64,000 nucleotides of DNA. It comes from Cenococcum geophilum 1.58. Its lineage: Eukaryota > Ascomycota > Dothideomycetes > Gloniales > Gloniaceae. The position numbers and the translations under genes are program-made. The DNA lies in contig KV748185.1 of assembly GCA_001692895.1 (NCBI GenBank), positions 2,922,096 through 2,986,095 of the forward strand, in the 5' to 3' direction. The notes beneath the pieces are model-generated. The model worked only from the letters and a program-made list of their open reading frames with translations. It did not search any database and was not told the DNA's origin. This document shows positions 13,245 to 24,949 of this stretch, in pieces (position 1 is the first letter of the stretch; every line of letters begins with the position of its first letter).

Positions 13245-13515
13245 TGTATAATTATAGCACCTATTGTACTAACCACGTGCTTACGCGTTCGGTATACTAG
13301 GTACGCGTTTACGCGTTTAGTGCACCAACCACTCGCTTACGCGTCTGGTGTACTTATAAAGCACTAACTAATTAGGGGGGAGGCGCATTAGTATATAGAC
13401 CACGTAGTCTGCTTTATATAATCGACAGTTACTATTATCTAAAAGAGTATATAATACTATACATATTTCGTGCCCCTGGATCTAACTTACTCGTGCTATT
13501 AAGTTAGTACGAATA
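13245..13515 (+). repeat. 5' LTR of Copia-1 (271 bp) with clustered ACGCGT motifs
   Basis: Begins tgtataatta and ends gtacgaata; same length as the right LTR. Four ACGCGT hexamers lie at 13283, 13303, 13311 and 13339, in two diverged repeats of the form ccaac..c.cttacgcgt. ACGCGT is the MluI cell-cycle box known from yeasts. The position, in the U3 part of a 5' LTR, is where promoter elements would be. No function is shown by sequence alone. Confidence 0.9.
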
Positions 13516-13954
13516 CTGATTAGTGAGCGCGCACAGATTAGCAATTACTTAATACCTCCCCCCAAGCGATATACGACAGCAACTACCCGTTTAGACTCCT
13601 AGTACGACCTACTAGAAGGTTGGAAGTCGGGGATTACGGACCTATTACTAACTCTATATACTTATTTAAGTCTTAGTGCGGTTTACTAGAAGTTTATAAA
13701 CGCGAATATAGACCTTTACGGAACCCCTTATCCTTAACCCCCTTAAACCTTAAACCTCTTCGGACCTTATAGAAACCTCCTACCCTTCTACAAACTATTA
13801 CGGACCCGTCAATCGCCTTTATAGACCACTATAAGACCTCTTAAACTATTACGGACCCGCTAATTGATTTTACGGACCGTTATAAGACCTCCTCCACCTG
13901 CTATAAGCTACTACTACCCACTACAGCTTATATAGATATACTACGCTATATAAT
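13516..13954 (+). other. Copia-1 leader, no gene
   Basis: Non-coding stretch between the 5' LTR and the gag start. It should hold the primer binding site just after 13515, but I cannot match it to a given tRNA. The word acggacc recurs (about 13637, 13800, 13850, 13872), in line with its abundance through the rest of the element. Confidence 0.6.
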
Positions 13955-16900
13955 ATGGCAGATATAACTAAGCAAATTAGTAAAGGTTAAAAGAAGTGGA
14001 GTTAGGGAGTTAACCTTACGTCTACAGACGGCGTTAACGACTATATTAATTTCAAAATCCTTAAATACGGACACTATAAGCTTCTAAACGACGACCTATA
14101 GGAGCAATATAAGGAAGACTTTGTGGACTTTACGGAAGCTATTCTTAAGGCTTATAACCCTACTGCCATCTATAACCTACGAACCCTTTTACGTTACTAA
14201 GGTGTATAGGTTAAAAAGGATAAACGAGTTACTATTATATGGTCCTTATATAACATAATATAGGAGAAGGACTAAACGGAATAGACTAAAGAGAAAATCC
14301 TAGACTAGGTTAAAGCCACTAATAAACTCTTTACTTCTCCTAAACTTAATGGCATCACTAGCCTTATACCTAACCTACTTAACTAAATTCGTCCTATAAA
14401 TCTAAGCGATTTTAGAATTAATTTTACGGGCTAAAGTACACCTAGTACTTAAGTTATGGACCGTAATACCCCTGTAAACTAAAATACGGACTAAAACCCC
14501 CCTATTACCCAAGCTATAGATCTATAACCTACCTAAGTTATAGATCTGCAACCCACTTAAGTAAAGACCTACGGTAAGGAGCTAGCTAACTTAGCTAAGC
14601 TCTATACTAACGAATCAAAGTATAGTGGTAAAAATAATAACTTTAACTTTAAACTAACTATCTTTACGGACCTTTACTAGAAGGCTGATATTCCTAAATA
14701 AGAGTTTAACTAAGCCTACTCTACTATACTGCGCGGCCTAGCACTTAACTACTACTACACTAACCTTAAGAGTAACCCCCTTAGTGTTCCCTTTAATAAG
14801 CTATGCAAAGCTACGCGTAACTACTTTAAAGGACCGGAATATAAGCGTGATATTCTTACTTAATGGAATGCGACTAAGCTACGGACCGTAATTAACAAGA
14901 ATACTAAAAAATCAACTATAGAGTGCCTGTAAATTCTCATTAAAGACCTTTAGCACCTATAGTACGGCCTTAACACTAAGCTTTAAACAGACGACTTCCT
15001 ATATAACAAACTTATTACGGCCTACTAGGAAGTAGAGCCCTATAAGTACGCCTATTATAAGCCTATAGACATCTTAGCTGGCCTTATTAATGACCTACGC
15101 TCCTCTATTATAATATATAAAGTCTTAAACCCACCGGGCAGTACTTAAGCCTTTACTACGGATATCTAATATCTATAAACAAACTCAGACGTCTACTTTA
15201 CGGACCGCTGTTACTGCTAGTAGCACCCGTACCAACTAAGTCCCTATAACCCCCGTAGCAACCCCTATATAAAAACATACCCCCGCAGACAAACCAGCTA
15301 GAAGTGCTTTATGTGCGGTAAGAAAGGATATTAGTTTATAAGGCATACCTAGAAAGAACGTAACAAGTCTAGAAAGAGACTTAATAGCCGTATTAACTAG
15401 TTTATTTTGGAATACAAAGGAGAGGAAATAGAAGAGCTCCCTAATAAGTTAATAGAAGCCCTTATAATTAACTTTAACTTAGACGCTTAAGAATAAGAGA
15501 CCTTAGAGATATTCCTAACCACTTTTAGACCTTTTACAGACAGCTAAGCCTTTAATATTACAACCGTATTAGCCAACCGTTCCTTTATATATTTAGTTAC
15601 GCCTAAAAACTATTTTGTAAGCACCTCTATTACAGACATTATAGATTATAAGTAGGACCTATTTATATATATCACCATAGAACGCTATACCCCTAAGGAA
15701 TTCTACAGTGTTATAATCGACATAGGTACCTCTAAGAAGTCTACTATAGGCTACGGACAATACCTTGTATATAGGACCACTATAAATAACAATACGGACA
15801 TTAATATTACGTAAACTAGGGCCGTAAACGTCTAATTCGGTATCGGCTTAACCGCATTAATTAGATTAGTTAAAGTTAAGACTCTAATTAGCCTAGTTAA
15901 CTTCCACGTAGTAAAAGCGGATACCCCCTTCCTACTCTATCTTGCAGACATAGATAGGTTATAGGTGTACTATAACAATGTTACGGACACCTTAATTGGC
16001 CCTATAACTACCCTAGGAAGCAAGCATATTACCTTACCAATTACACAACAATTTAGATACCCGTTCCTTATATAGGGAGAGACTTTACGGACCTATATTT
16101 AGGAATCTTTTAACTATAACCCGCGCTACCTTACTAGTACTAAGATCTACCGCCTATACCGCCGTTTCGGCCACCTATTAGCCGAAAAGCTGTATAGAGT
16201 CCTTAAACGCTCTAGATATAATAACGTTAATAGGAAAGCAATTAACTACCTAACTAAATACTGCTCCTTCTACCAGAAATACGGATATTCCCTAGGCCGA
16301 TTTAAGTTCACCCTTTATAAGGACCTTAACTTTAACCACTTAGTATACATAGATATTATGTATATTAACGGCAGTCTAGTATTATATATAATTAATAAGG
16401 CAACCCACTATTAAGCTACCTGTTAGTTGCAAAATATATTTATAAAATATACTTAGGATATTTTACGGACCTGCTAGATTAACATATACGTTGGACCTCC
16501 GCAGTATATCACCCACAACACTAGTAGGAACTTTATTAGTAAGGAATTCTAGTAGTATACTACGGCTATGGCTATATTAACAAAAGCCATTCTAGTTAAG
16601 GCGTACTAGTCTATTAGGCTTATTAAGTAAGCTTACTTAGCCTTATAGAGAGCTTACCAGATTATTACGGACGAGTATAAGGATATTTAAAAGGAACTGG
16701 CTTTACAGATGGCCGTAAAAGCTATTAATAACACCGCTAGCCCTAATAGACTAGTACCTACCCTCTTAGTTTATGGAGCCTACCTAAGGATAAGTAACCT
16801 AGGCCCTTCTGCCCCGTCTATTACGGAATAAGCAGCTATAATACGGAAGGTAATAACTAAAATAGTTAAGCTACGGGCCAAGCAAGCTATTAATAACGCC

Positions 16901-17748
16901 CTATACTACCGCAACGGACCTAATATAACTCTAGTATACAACCTCCCGCTTAACTCTAAAGTCCTTATATAGCGTAAAAGCGGCAGTTAGAATGGACCTT
17001 ATTGTCTACTAGCCGTAGAAAACGAGACGTGCTATATATAGCTTTCTAGTAGGCCAACCAGCTTCAGAAGTACGTCTGTAAAACCCTACTTTTAACCCAA
17101 AAACACCTATAATGTTAAGCTAGATAAACTAGAAGCAACCGCCAAACTAAACGAACTAGAAGCAACTACCGAATTAGACGAACTAGAAGCACCCTTACCT
17201 ACCCTAAAAGTCCCCTAAAAACCCACTAAACCTACTAAACCTACTGTAAAGCGTAGTTAAGGACGCCCCCGAAAGCACCCTATAGCTAAGAACCCTATAA
17301 TAAAGAATTACCTAACCTTTGTAGGCATATCTGTAAGGTAATCTCCGCCTACGGATATATTAGTTCTAGTATAGGAAACCCCTTTTACAGACTTATAGCG
17401 TAAAGAGATTAACGGACTACTTAAAAAGGGTATCTTTACGGTTATAACGGAAAAAGATATTCCGTAAGGCGTCCGTATATTTAACTTACGCTTCGTTAAC
17501 AAGATTAAGCACCCTAGTACTAATAAAGCTTTTAAGAAATTAAGGCTTATTATATAAGCTTATAACGACTAGGAAAAGGACCTAGTCCTTACACAATCGC
17601 CTATAATTTAATGAGTTAGTTAACGGATTATACTTACACTTATGCCTAAACTACAATAAACTAAACCTATAGCCCTTTACTTACGGGATATCTCGCAAGC
17701 CTATATATAGTCTAATACCTACCTAAGCAGAGATATCTTTATACAACT
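13955..17748 (+). pseudogene. Copia-1 gag-pol remnant, first part (gag, protease, integrase, start of RT)
   Basis: ATG at 13955 opens a frame starting MADITKQISKG. Gag runs to about 15500 and holds a zinc knuckle at about 15305 (CFMCGKKG...H). The protease motif reads IDIGTSKKSTIGYG at about 15718, where D-T-G-A-S is expected. Integrase begins near 16110 with a histidine in RFGHLLAEKL; its second zinc cysteine has become tyrosine (YCSFY). A D-containing YIDIMY follows near 16350. RT starts near 17370 and keeps TQSP and the LYLRDISQAY.QSNTYLSRDIFIQL stretch, which is cut by Gypsy-1b at 17744. It made capsid and copying enzymes; several stops now break it. Confidence 0.9.
17744..17748. repeat. 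Left target-site duplication of Gypsy-1b (caact)
   Basis: caact precedes the left LTR and recurs at 35532-35536 after the right LTR. The Copia-1 reading frame continues across the pair, from ...SRDIFIQL to PRELNL.... Confidence 0.93.
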
Positions 17749-18174
17749 TATAACGGAACCTTGTAGTAGTAACTACGGTAGGTTCTATCAATGGGCTAGG
17801 TGTATAGGAAATACAAAGATAGTAGTTAATAACGTAATAATAACTAATAGAGTAGTTGCCTAATAGATTAACTCTAATTGTATTCTAAAAATCACTATAA
17901 GGAAGGAACTATCTAGGTAGGGATTAAGGGTCCTTAAATACATAACTGTACTCCTATAAAATCCTTTTTATATATAATATACGTGTTATATATAAGGTAC
18001 GTAAGTTCCTCTTATTCCTCTTATTTAATATATAGTATATTATATAACCTTAGTTACTATTCCTCGTTATATAGTTCTACGGGTTTTATTCTAGACTGTG
18101 CTTATATTAACTAACTAGCTTCCTTTAACTCTTCTCTAAGTAGTTATAGCATTATACTTAAAGCGTTTATAATA
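17749..18174 (-). repeat. 3' LTR of Gypsy-1b (426 bp)
   Basis: Starts tataacgg and ends gcgtttataata, RIP-altered forms of tgtaacgg...gcgtccgtaaca. It is followed on the right by a polypurine tract on the element's strand, which makes it the 3' LTR. Confidence 0.9.
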
Positions 18175-18190
18175 CTATCTCCCTCCTCTT
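18175..18190 (-). other. Polypurine tract of Gypsy-1b
   Basis: On the minus strand this reads aagaggagggagatag and directly abuts the 3' LTR, as expected for the plus-strand primer of an LTR retrotransposon. The same tract adjoins the Gypsy-1c LTR at 58826. Confidence 0.85.
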
Positions 18191-21100
18191 TATCTTTATC
18201 CTTAAAGATACCTAGTATCTCTAAGTTATTTACTAGAGGTGTAATATTTGTCTAATTAATTTAGTTAATATTATTACTTATAATGCCTAAAGCCTTTTCT
18301 TCTTTATACGCGTAACGTCATGCCCGCACTATTACTATAATATTATTACTTAGTAAAATAATACCATCTCTATATTCTTATTATATAAAAGAGGGGTTAG
18401 TATATATCGCGTTAGTAAGTTCTTTATCTTAGCAACCCTCTTTTTATTTAGAGTATACTAAAGCAAACATTTAATCGTTTTATAATATTCGCTCTACTTC
18501 TAACGCTAAGTATACACGTTTTATAACTCTTAATAGTCTCTAAATTCCCTAAGTAATTTATTATAGGGTCTTATATTTAATCTACTGCTATAAAGCTTAA
18601 TAGTAACCTAGTATAGGCCCTTATAGAGCTTAAGCGTTCTTAGGATACGGAATAGAAGGCCCTAAATACCCGCATTATAGCGTCTGCCTATTTACTTTAT
18701 CTTAAGAAAGTTCGCAAGAAGGTTTATTTTAGGGAGTAGAAACTTATAAAATAAGATCTATAGGAACTTAGTAATAAAAGAACGGATTCTCTTCTAATAG
18801 AGAAGAAAATAACTCTAAGTAGTTTAGCAGTCGCTCTTCCTAAGTCCCCCTTAGGTAACTTATTCTTTAGCGATTCCTCTTTATTAATATTACCTAACCT
18901 TTTCTCTTTTAATACTCCTATACCTTTCCTATAGCGTTCTTTAGGTTCTTTAATAGCTTCTAGGTAGTCTTATTATAGCCTATTTACTTTACTTTATACT
19001 ATATTTTATTATCTATATTCTTATAACTAACGATCTTTAAAACTTACTATTTATCTTCCTCTTATCCTTTATATATATCTACTTTATAAACTAGTAGCTT
19101 AATATTCCTATATGCTAGCTCTAGTATTACGATATACTATATAGGGTAGATCTTTATCCTAGCTAGTAGGTTTAACTTAAATATAACTAGTGAAATTTTC
19201 TATATAATTTTAAAAGGTCCTAGTCTAACGTAGTCTAACTTCTTACTTAGTTATTAACTTTTGAAATTTTTGTATAGTAGCTATACTTTATCTCCCTCCT
19301 TAAGATCTAGTCCCTTAAATCTCTTAGCATTATAGTACTTTTTTATTCTTTACTATACTACCTTAGCCGTTTTTATAAGGTCTATATAAAGATTTATTAA
19401 ATTCTTTATTCTTTATTTAGCTGTACTACTTATCTTCTTTACTTAATGTAGTAATAATAAGGTTCTTGGCTTATATCTATAATTCGCCTTAAATAGTAAC
19501 GTGCCTATTCCTTCTTATGGTGTTGCATTATATATAAACTATATAACTAGTAATAGCAATACCTAATTATTTTATATATAATTAATATAATGCCTTAGAT
19601 ACTATTCTAGTATCTAATTTAATCTTTCTATTTAACCGTCTGTCTATAGATAATATACAGTAAAAGTTACTACTTAAACTTTTTGTACTACTAAGAATAC
19701 TTCCTAAAATGCTATTATAAATCTTAGATCTCTGTCTAATATAATCTTACTTAGTGCTTTATATTTTATAAATACTTCTTTAATATAGATTCTAGCAATA
19801 TCTTCTGCTAATATTTCTTCTAAATATGCTATAAAGTATCCCTACTTTATAAGCTTATCTACTATTACTAAGATCGCGTTATAGTCTTATCCGGTAATAG
19901 GATCTTTTAACTTTAGTAACTTAATAATAAAGTCCTATAATATGACCTCCTATAGTCTCTCTAGTATTTTAATAGGTTATAGCTCTCTATATAGCTTATG
20001 CCTTATTAGTTTATTTCTTTAGTAATTTAGATATTCTTTTATAACTTACCTAGCTAGTTTTTAAATTCTATTAATAATATACTTCTCTTAAAGTCTTAAC
20101 ACTAAGCCTATAGCTCCGTTGTGTTCTTAAGTTGGTCCTTTATAAAATAACTTAATAAACTCCTTTATAATAGCTCTTAGTATATATATCGCTTCTTAAT
20201 TTTTGTACTACTTTAAGTCTAGATCCTTTATTTATATATTTAGGATCTTTTATATTTAATTACTTTCTAGTAATTTATAGGTCTCCTTTTTTTATATTGC
20301 CGTAATTTTTAGATAATTATATCTAATTAATTTATCTATATCCCTTTATAACAAAGCCCCTAATAGCTTTTTATTATTTTATAGTTTAGCCCTTCTGCTT
20401 AAAGTGTCTGCTTATATATTCTCTATACCCTTAGTATATTAAATCTTAAAATAGTATTCTATAAGCATTTCTGCCTATCTAACCTATCTATAATTAAGTT
20501 CTTTTGTTATTAGGAACCCTATTAGATTCTTATAATTTATCTTAACTATAAATGGTTTTTTTATGCCTTATAAGAATAATTTCTATTCCCTTAATACTAT
20601 AACTATACCTAATAACTCCTTATTATAGATGTTATAGTTTAGTTCTAGTAGTGTTATCTTTTAACTATAATATGCTACTAGGTGCCATCTATTTTTATAT
20701 TTTTATAGAAAGTATATTCTTAGTATATAGTTTAATGCATCTATCTTAACTACTGTCTCTAATTATAGTTAATAGATCTTAAGAACTGGCTCCTAGGTAA
20801 ATAACTATTTAATCTTCTTAAATAGTTCCTTTTATTCCTCTTCCTATACCTATAGTTCTTCTTTCTTTATTAATTTTATAAGTGGCTTAATATTCTTTAA
20901 CTATTAAGCTATAAACCTTTTACAGTAATTACAGAACCCTAGAAATAACCTTAACTATATTATATTTTCTAGTTCTTGCCAATTTACTATAGCCTTAATC
21001 TTTTTTAGATCTATACTAAGTTAGCCTAGTTTAATAATAAATTTAATAAAATCTGTCTTTCTAGTAAAGAATTTGTATTTTTTAATTGCTACTAGCATCT

Positions 21101-22200
21101 GTTCTTCTTATAGTCTCTTTAAGACCCATTTAACGTATTCTCTATATTCTTCCTTACTTATTAAGTAGATAATAATATTATTAAGATATACTATAATAAA
21201 TTTATCTAAGTGTTCTTTTAATATATTGTTAATACGCTTCTAAAATATTACTAGTGTATTTATAAGCCCGAATTATATAACTAGTAGTTTATATAGTCCT
21301 TTTTTTTTTAACCTAAAAGCTGCCTTTTATTTATTGCCTTCCTTAATTCTAATCTAATAGTACGCCTATCTTAGATCTATCTTTATAAAGATTTACGTAT
21401 TACTAATCCTATTTTAGATTTTGCTAATTAAGGGTAAAGGATACCTATCCTTCCTAGTAATACTGTTTAACTATCTATAGTTAATATATAGCCTTAGTTT
21501 TCTATTCTTCTTTAATATAAATAGTACTAGATAACCTACTAATAACTATAATAGTCTAATATACCCTTTTTAAAGATTTTCCTAGATAAACTCCTTAAGT
21601 GCCTATAACTCTTTTTCTATTAACTTATAAGTTAGGTAAAACCTTAAACTTATTTTTAATTCTAGCTCTATTTTATAGTCCTATACTATATAATCTAATA
21701 GCTTTTTACTTTCTAGTAACTATAGCTTCTTACTATACTTATAGTATCTCTTTAGTATATAGCTTAATCCCTAATTAGTCTCCTTATATATTGCTTTAAC
21801 TTAGTACTATACTAACTTAGTTTATTATTATATCTTATATTATTATATATTTTTAATATTAACCTAACCTATAACCTAATTAATCTTTAGATTATATTCC
21901 TATAACTAAGGCATTCCTAATACTACCTTATTATTCCCTAATAGTAATATATTAAAAGACATCTTAACTTATCTCCCTTTAATAGTTATCTAAATTAGTC
22001 CTATTTTAAGATTAATAATACCTCCTCTATAGGCTATTAAATCTCCTAAAATTATTACTAATAGGTAAGGGTGCTCTTTTTGCCTATATAGTAGCCCTAT
22101 CCTTTTAACTACTATTAGTAAGATATAGTTTTATATCGCTCTACTATCTACTAACGCTTTAAACTATTAATTTTACTAATTAACTTATAAATTTAGGTGT
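18191..22200 (-). pseudogene. Gypsy-1b pol remnant with chromodomain and 3' untranslated part
   Basis: Minus-strand reading from 22200 down: protease about 21900-22150, RT about 21000-21560, RNase H about 20380-20750, integrase about 19250-20050, then a chromodomain near 18960-19080. The chromodomain shows as YKVK.IGYNKTT.KLLKNL, matching the family form Y.VKW.GY...TWE...NL with Trp codons turned into stops. The stretch 18191-18900 is 3' untranslated or C-terminal and has no readable domain. A chromodomain tethers chromoviral integrase to methylated histone H3 in heterochromatin. Every domain carries several RIP stops. Confidence 0.85.
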
Positions 22201-23148
22201 TATCCTTAAATTCCTTTAAGGGTCTAAGGCTCTACTACTAGCTCCCTCTAGTCCTATAGGCCTCTACTTTTCCTAACTATTAGCTACTTAATCCTATTAT
22301 ACTTAGCTTATTCTTTAGCTAATACCTAGTTCGCTTTTTATCTTTAATATACTATAAATAGGTATTCTCTAAATACTCCTACTATTATTATCTATCTAAG
22401 CATTCTTCCGTAAGGAATCTCTCTAGTTAAAGTATTAAATCTCCTTCCTTTTAGACTTCTGCTAGATGCCAGCCGTATATATACTTAGCATTTCTATACT
22501 ATTATTTATTTATTATCCAGTATATCCTTATAGGGTATTTCCAATTCTTTTTCTTTAGATTCTTATATATTTCGTATATATCGTCTACGTATATAATCTA
22601 TAATAGTATATAGTGTGCTAGATACTTTAGGTTAACTCTTAGCTTATCTTTATTCTTAAGTTTAAACCTTTATCGTGCTAATCTAAATGTTATAGCTTTA
22701 TTTATAGGTACTAAGATATATCTCTTACTTCTCTAGTCCTTTAATTATTCCTTTAGATCCTTTAATATTATAATTAAGACTCCCTTAATATAATTTATCG
22801 CTTTTTCCGTAATTGGGTGGTCTTATATAACTTTTTCGTCTAACTATATATAAAAGTCTTTCTACTTATCGTTGTGTTGCTGCCTATACTACTTTTAGTA
22901 TAACTATTAGAGTATATACAGTTTATCCGTAAAGAAGTATCTTTTTATTACTGCGTTGTAATAGCCTTTTATATATCGTTCTTTAAACCTAGTAAGAATC
23001 CCTAAATCCTCTTTATTTTTTAGTTTGGTAAGCCATTTAACTCTTAATATGCCTATTCTTAGCCTATTAGTAATTCTTTATATAGGTGCTCTATCCCTTA
23101 TACGACCTAATATACTAGATCTTATATCTAGTTTCTTTTCTTACTATG
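22200..23148 (-). pseudogene. Gypsy-1b gag remnant, C-terminal part (left of LINE-2)
   Basis: Matches 6800-7735 of Gypsy-1a. LINE-2 interrupts it after the sequence ctatgtaataatttttact. The unbroken copy reads ctataaggtaattcttact at the matching place (about 7738), which confirms the empty site. Frames are closed by stops throughout. Confidence 0.75.
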
Positions 23149-23162
23149 TAATAATTTTTACT
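23149..23162. repeat. Left 14-bp target-site duplication of LINE-2
   Basis: taataatttttact here and again, perfectly, at 32905-32918 after the 3' tail of LINE-2. A duplication of this length is typical of target-primed LINE insertion. Confidence 0.93.
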
Positions 23163-24940
23163 GCCCGCGAAGCCCTACTGCACGCGTCCACGTCGCCGCG
23201 GGTGGAAACATCATTAGGAAATCGTTCCTTTTGATGGCCAAGTGCAGAGGTGATGGTAGAGAGCCGCCGCAGCGCGTGCAGCGCGCTGTCGCTGCGGTTC
23301 TGTGGTGTTGAGCTTACGACGCGTACGCATCGCCCTTAACAACACCAGGAGCCTTACTGCCTCCGCTTAAGGCTCCTGCTCTACCACCTAGGGAGGCCTA
23401 TTAAGGGAAACTGGGATATGAAAACCACCCGATATACGACTACCTGGCTCGTAGCCAGGCCCGAAACTGGCCTTATTATAGCCAGTCGACGTAAACGCGT
23501 CCTAGTTATACAACAGGACACCCTTGGGCTTGCACTAGCTCTAAGATAGTAAAGGGATGCGGCGAGGGTATAGGGAACCTCTTTTTATAAGAACTTATTA
23601 AGGTTAACGCGTCGCAGATACCTTATATAAAACTTATTAAGGCCCTAAGGCCACCATAAAGAACTTATTAAGGCCCTACCTAGAGAACTCGTTAAGGCCC
23701 CCCTATAAGGGCCTATCTGGTATCCAACACCTAGGTGACTCAGAAGAGGGTCTTAATAGGCGTGGTGCGCGCGACCTAGACAGAGACGCGACAGCGACGC
23801 AATAGCAACGCGACGGCAACTAGACGGCTCGACGAGGTGGAAACACGGGCAAAGCTCTAGGTAGCGGAAACATAGGCCAGCTTCGACGGCCCCATGGCGT
23901 TCGACCTACGGTCGCAGGTGACTTATAGGAGGGTCTTAATAGGCGTAGTGCACGCAACCTAACGCATATATAAGGCGACTCACAAGAGGGTCTTAATAGG
24001 CGTGGTGTACGCAACCTGATATATATATATGGGGGAGGCTATAGGGGAAACATAGGCTAGTTGGACGAGGTCGCGATAGTTAAAGACACAGGCTAGCTTA
24101 TAAGAAGGGGGGACACAAGCTTAGTTAGTAGGAGAGGGGGGAGCAGGTCGCCTGGCACAGGACCTATTCTACGGCCCCCTCCTATAAGACACGGTCGGCC
24201 TATTATAAGGAGACTCTTATAGGCAACGCAAAACGGGAACTGGCAGTAGTATAGGGTGTAGCGCCCCTATACTACTACAGCCTCCTATAGGGCGTAGTGC
24301 GTAGTAGCCACTGCTGGCTCTAGGGACCTTACCCCTTAGCTAGGCTCTAACCCCTAGTGCACCTAGTAGGTAGGTAGAATTACGTCCTAGCCGGAGAGAC
24401 TACTACGTAACTTAAGAGAACGGATACGCGTGTCGGTGCACTAATAGATAGGACTGCTCGCTAGGGCAGTATGCTAGTGAGGTACGCTTAAGGAGTAAAC
24501 AGGAGTTACTTAGGTGGGGGAGGCTTTTTAGCTAGGCCTTAACCGTAGAAGGTACCTAAGGCTTCCACATTACAGGATGTAGCTACGACGCCCTTATAGG
24601 ATTACGTTAGTAGGCGCGTAAGATAGGAGTTGCGACCCCTATAAATGGCAGCTTAAACCCGTACTGGCGGAAACGATAATAAGAGGCGTAAAACTAGAGG
24701 CTATAGAAGGCTCCTAAGCCGTACAAAAGCGTACTAACTCTAGGAGGAGACTCTTATATAGACTGCTGGGGGGCAGACTAGTACTTAGGTTAATCCTATT
24801 ATAAAATACCCGAGAGAACTGGTGAAATTCCCCGTGTTATTAGTGGTAGCAGCCAACTGCTTGTGGAAAGCCCTAAGCCCTAGGGCTTAGTAAGGGAAAG
24901 CTACTCAAAAACTAAGGTAGAGGCCTAGATAAGTAGGTAT
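23163..24940 (+). other. LINE-2 5' region: GC-rich leader with tandem repeats, possible decayed ORF1
   Basis: Sequence of much higher GC than its surroundings, retaining many CpA and TpG. An imperfect-loop hairpin lies at 23349-23379 (aggagcctt ... aaggctcct). Short repeats of aactta/ttaaggccc occur at 23600-23700 and a larger tandem set at 23736-24019. I see no convincing ORF1 protein. Frames on the minus strand here are GC-driven shadows. In Tad-like elements this region is the internal promoter and 5' untranslated leader; that role is inferred from position only. Confidence 0.6.
23736..24019 (+). repeat. Three repeat units of about 44 bp in the LINE-2 leader
   Basis: Units at 23736-23779, 23919-23962 and 23976-24019 share gact.a.a.gagggtcttaa taggcgt.gtg..cgc.acct. 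Spacing is uneven (183 and 57 bp), with related GC-rich sequence between them. Promoter monomers of this sort occur in the 5' leaders of some LINEs; here that is inference. Confidence 0.8.
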
Positions 24941-24949
24941 GTTAAACTC

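Noticed and set aside
13261..13345. Repeats in the Copia-1 LTR as a CRISPR-like array
   Set aside because: Only two diverged units inside an LTR of a eukaryotic element; no spacers and no associated genes.
23820..24014. 64-codon minus-strand frame rich in Arg and Pro in the LINE-2 leader
   Set aside because: Repeated peptide pattern follows the DNA repeat units; GC-rich shadow with no domain.
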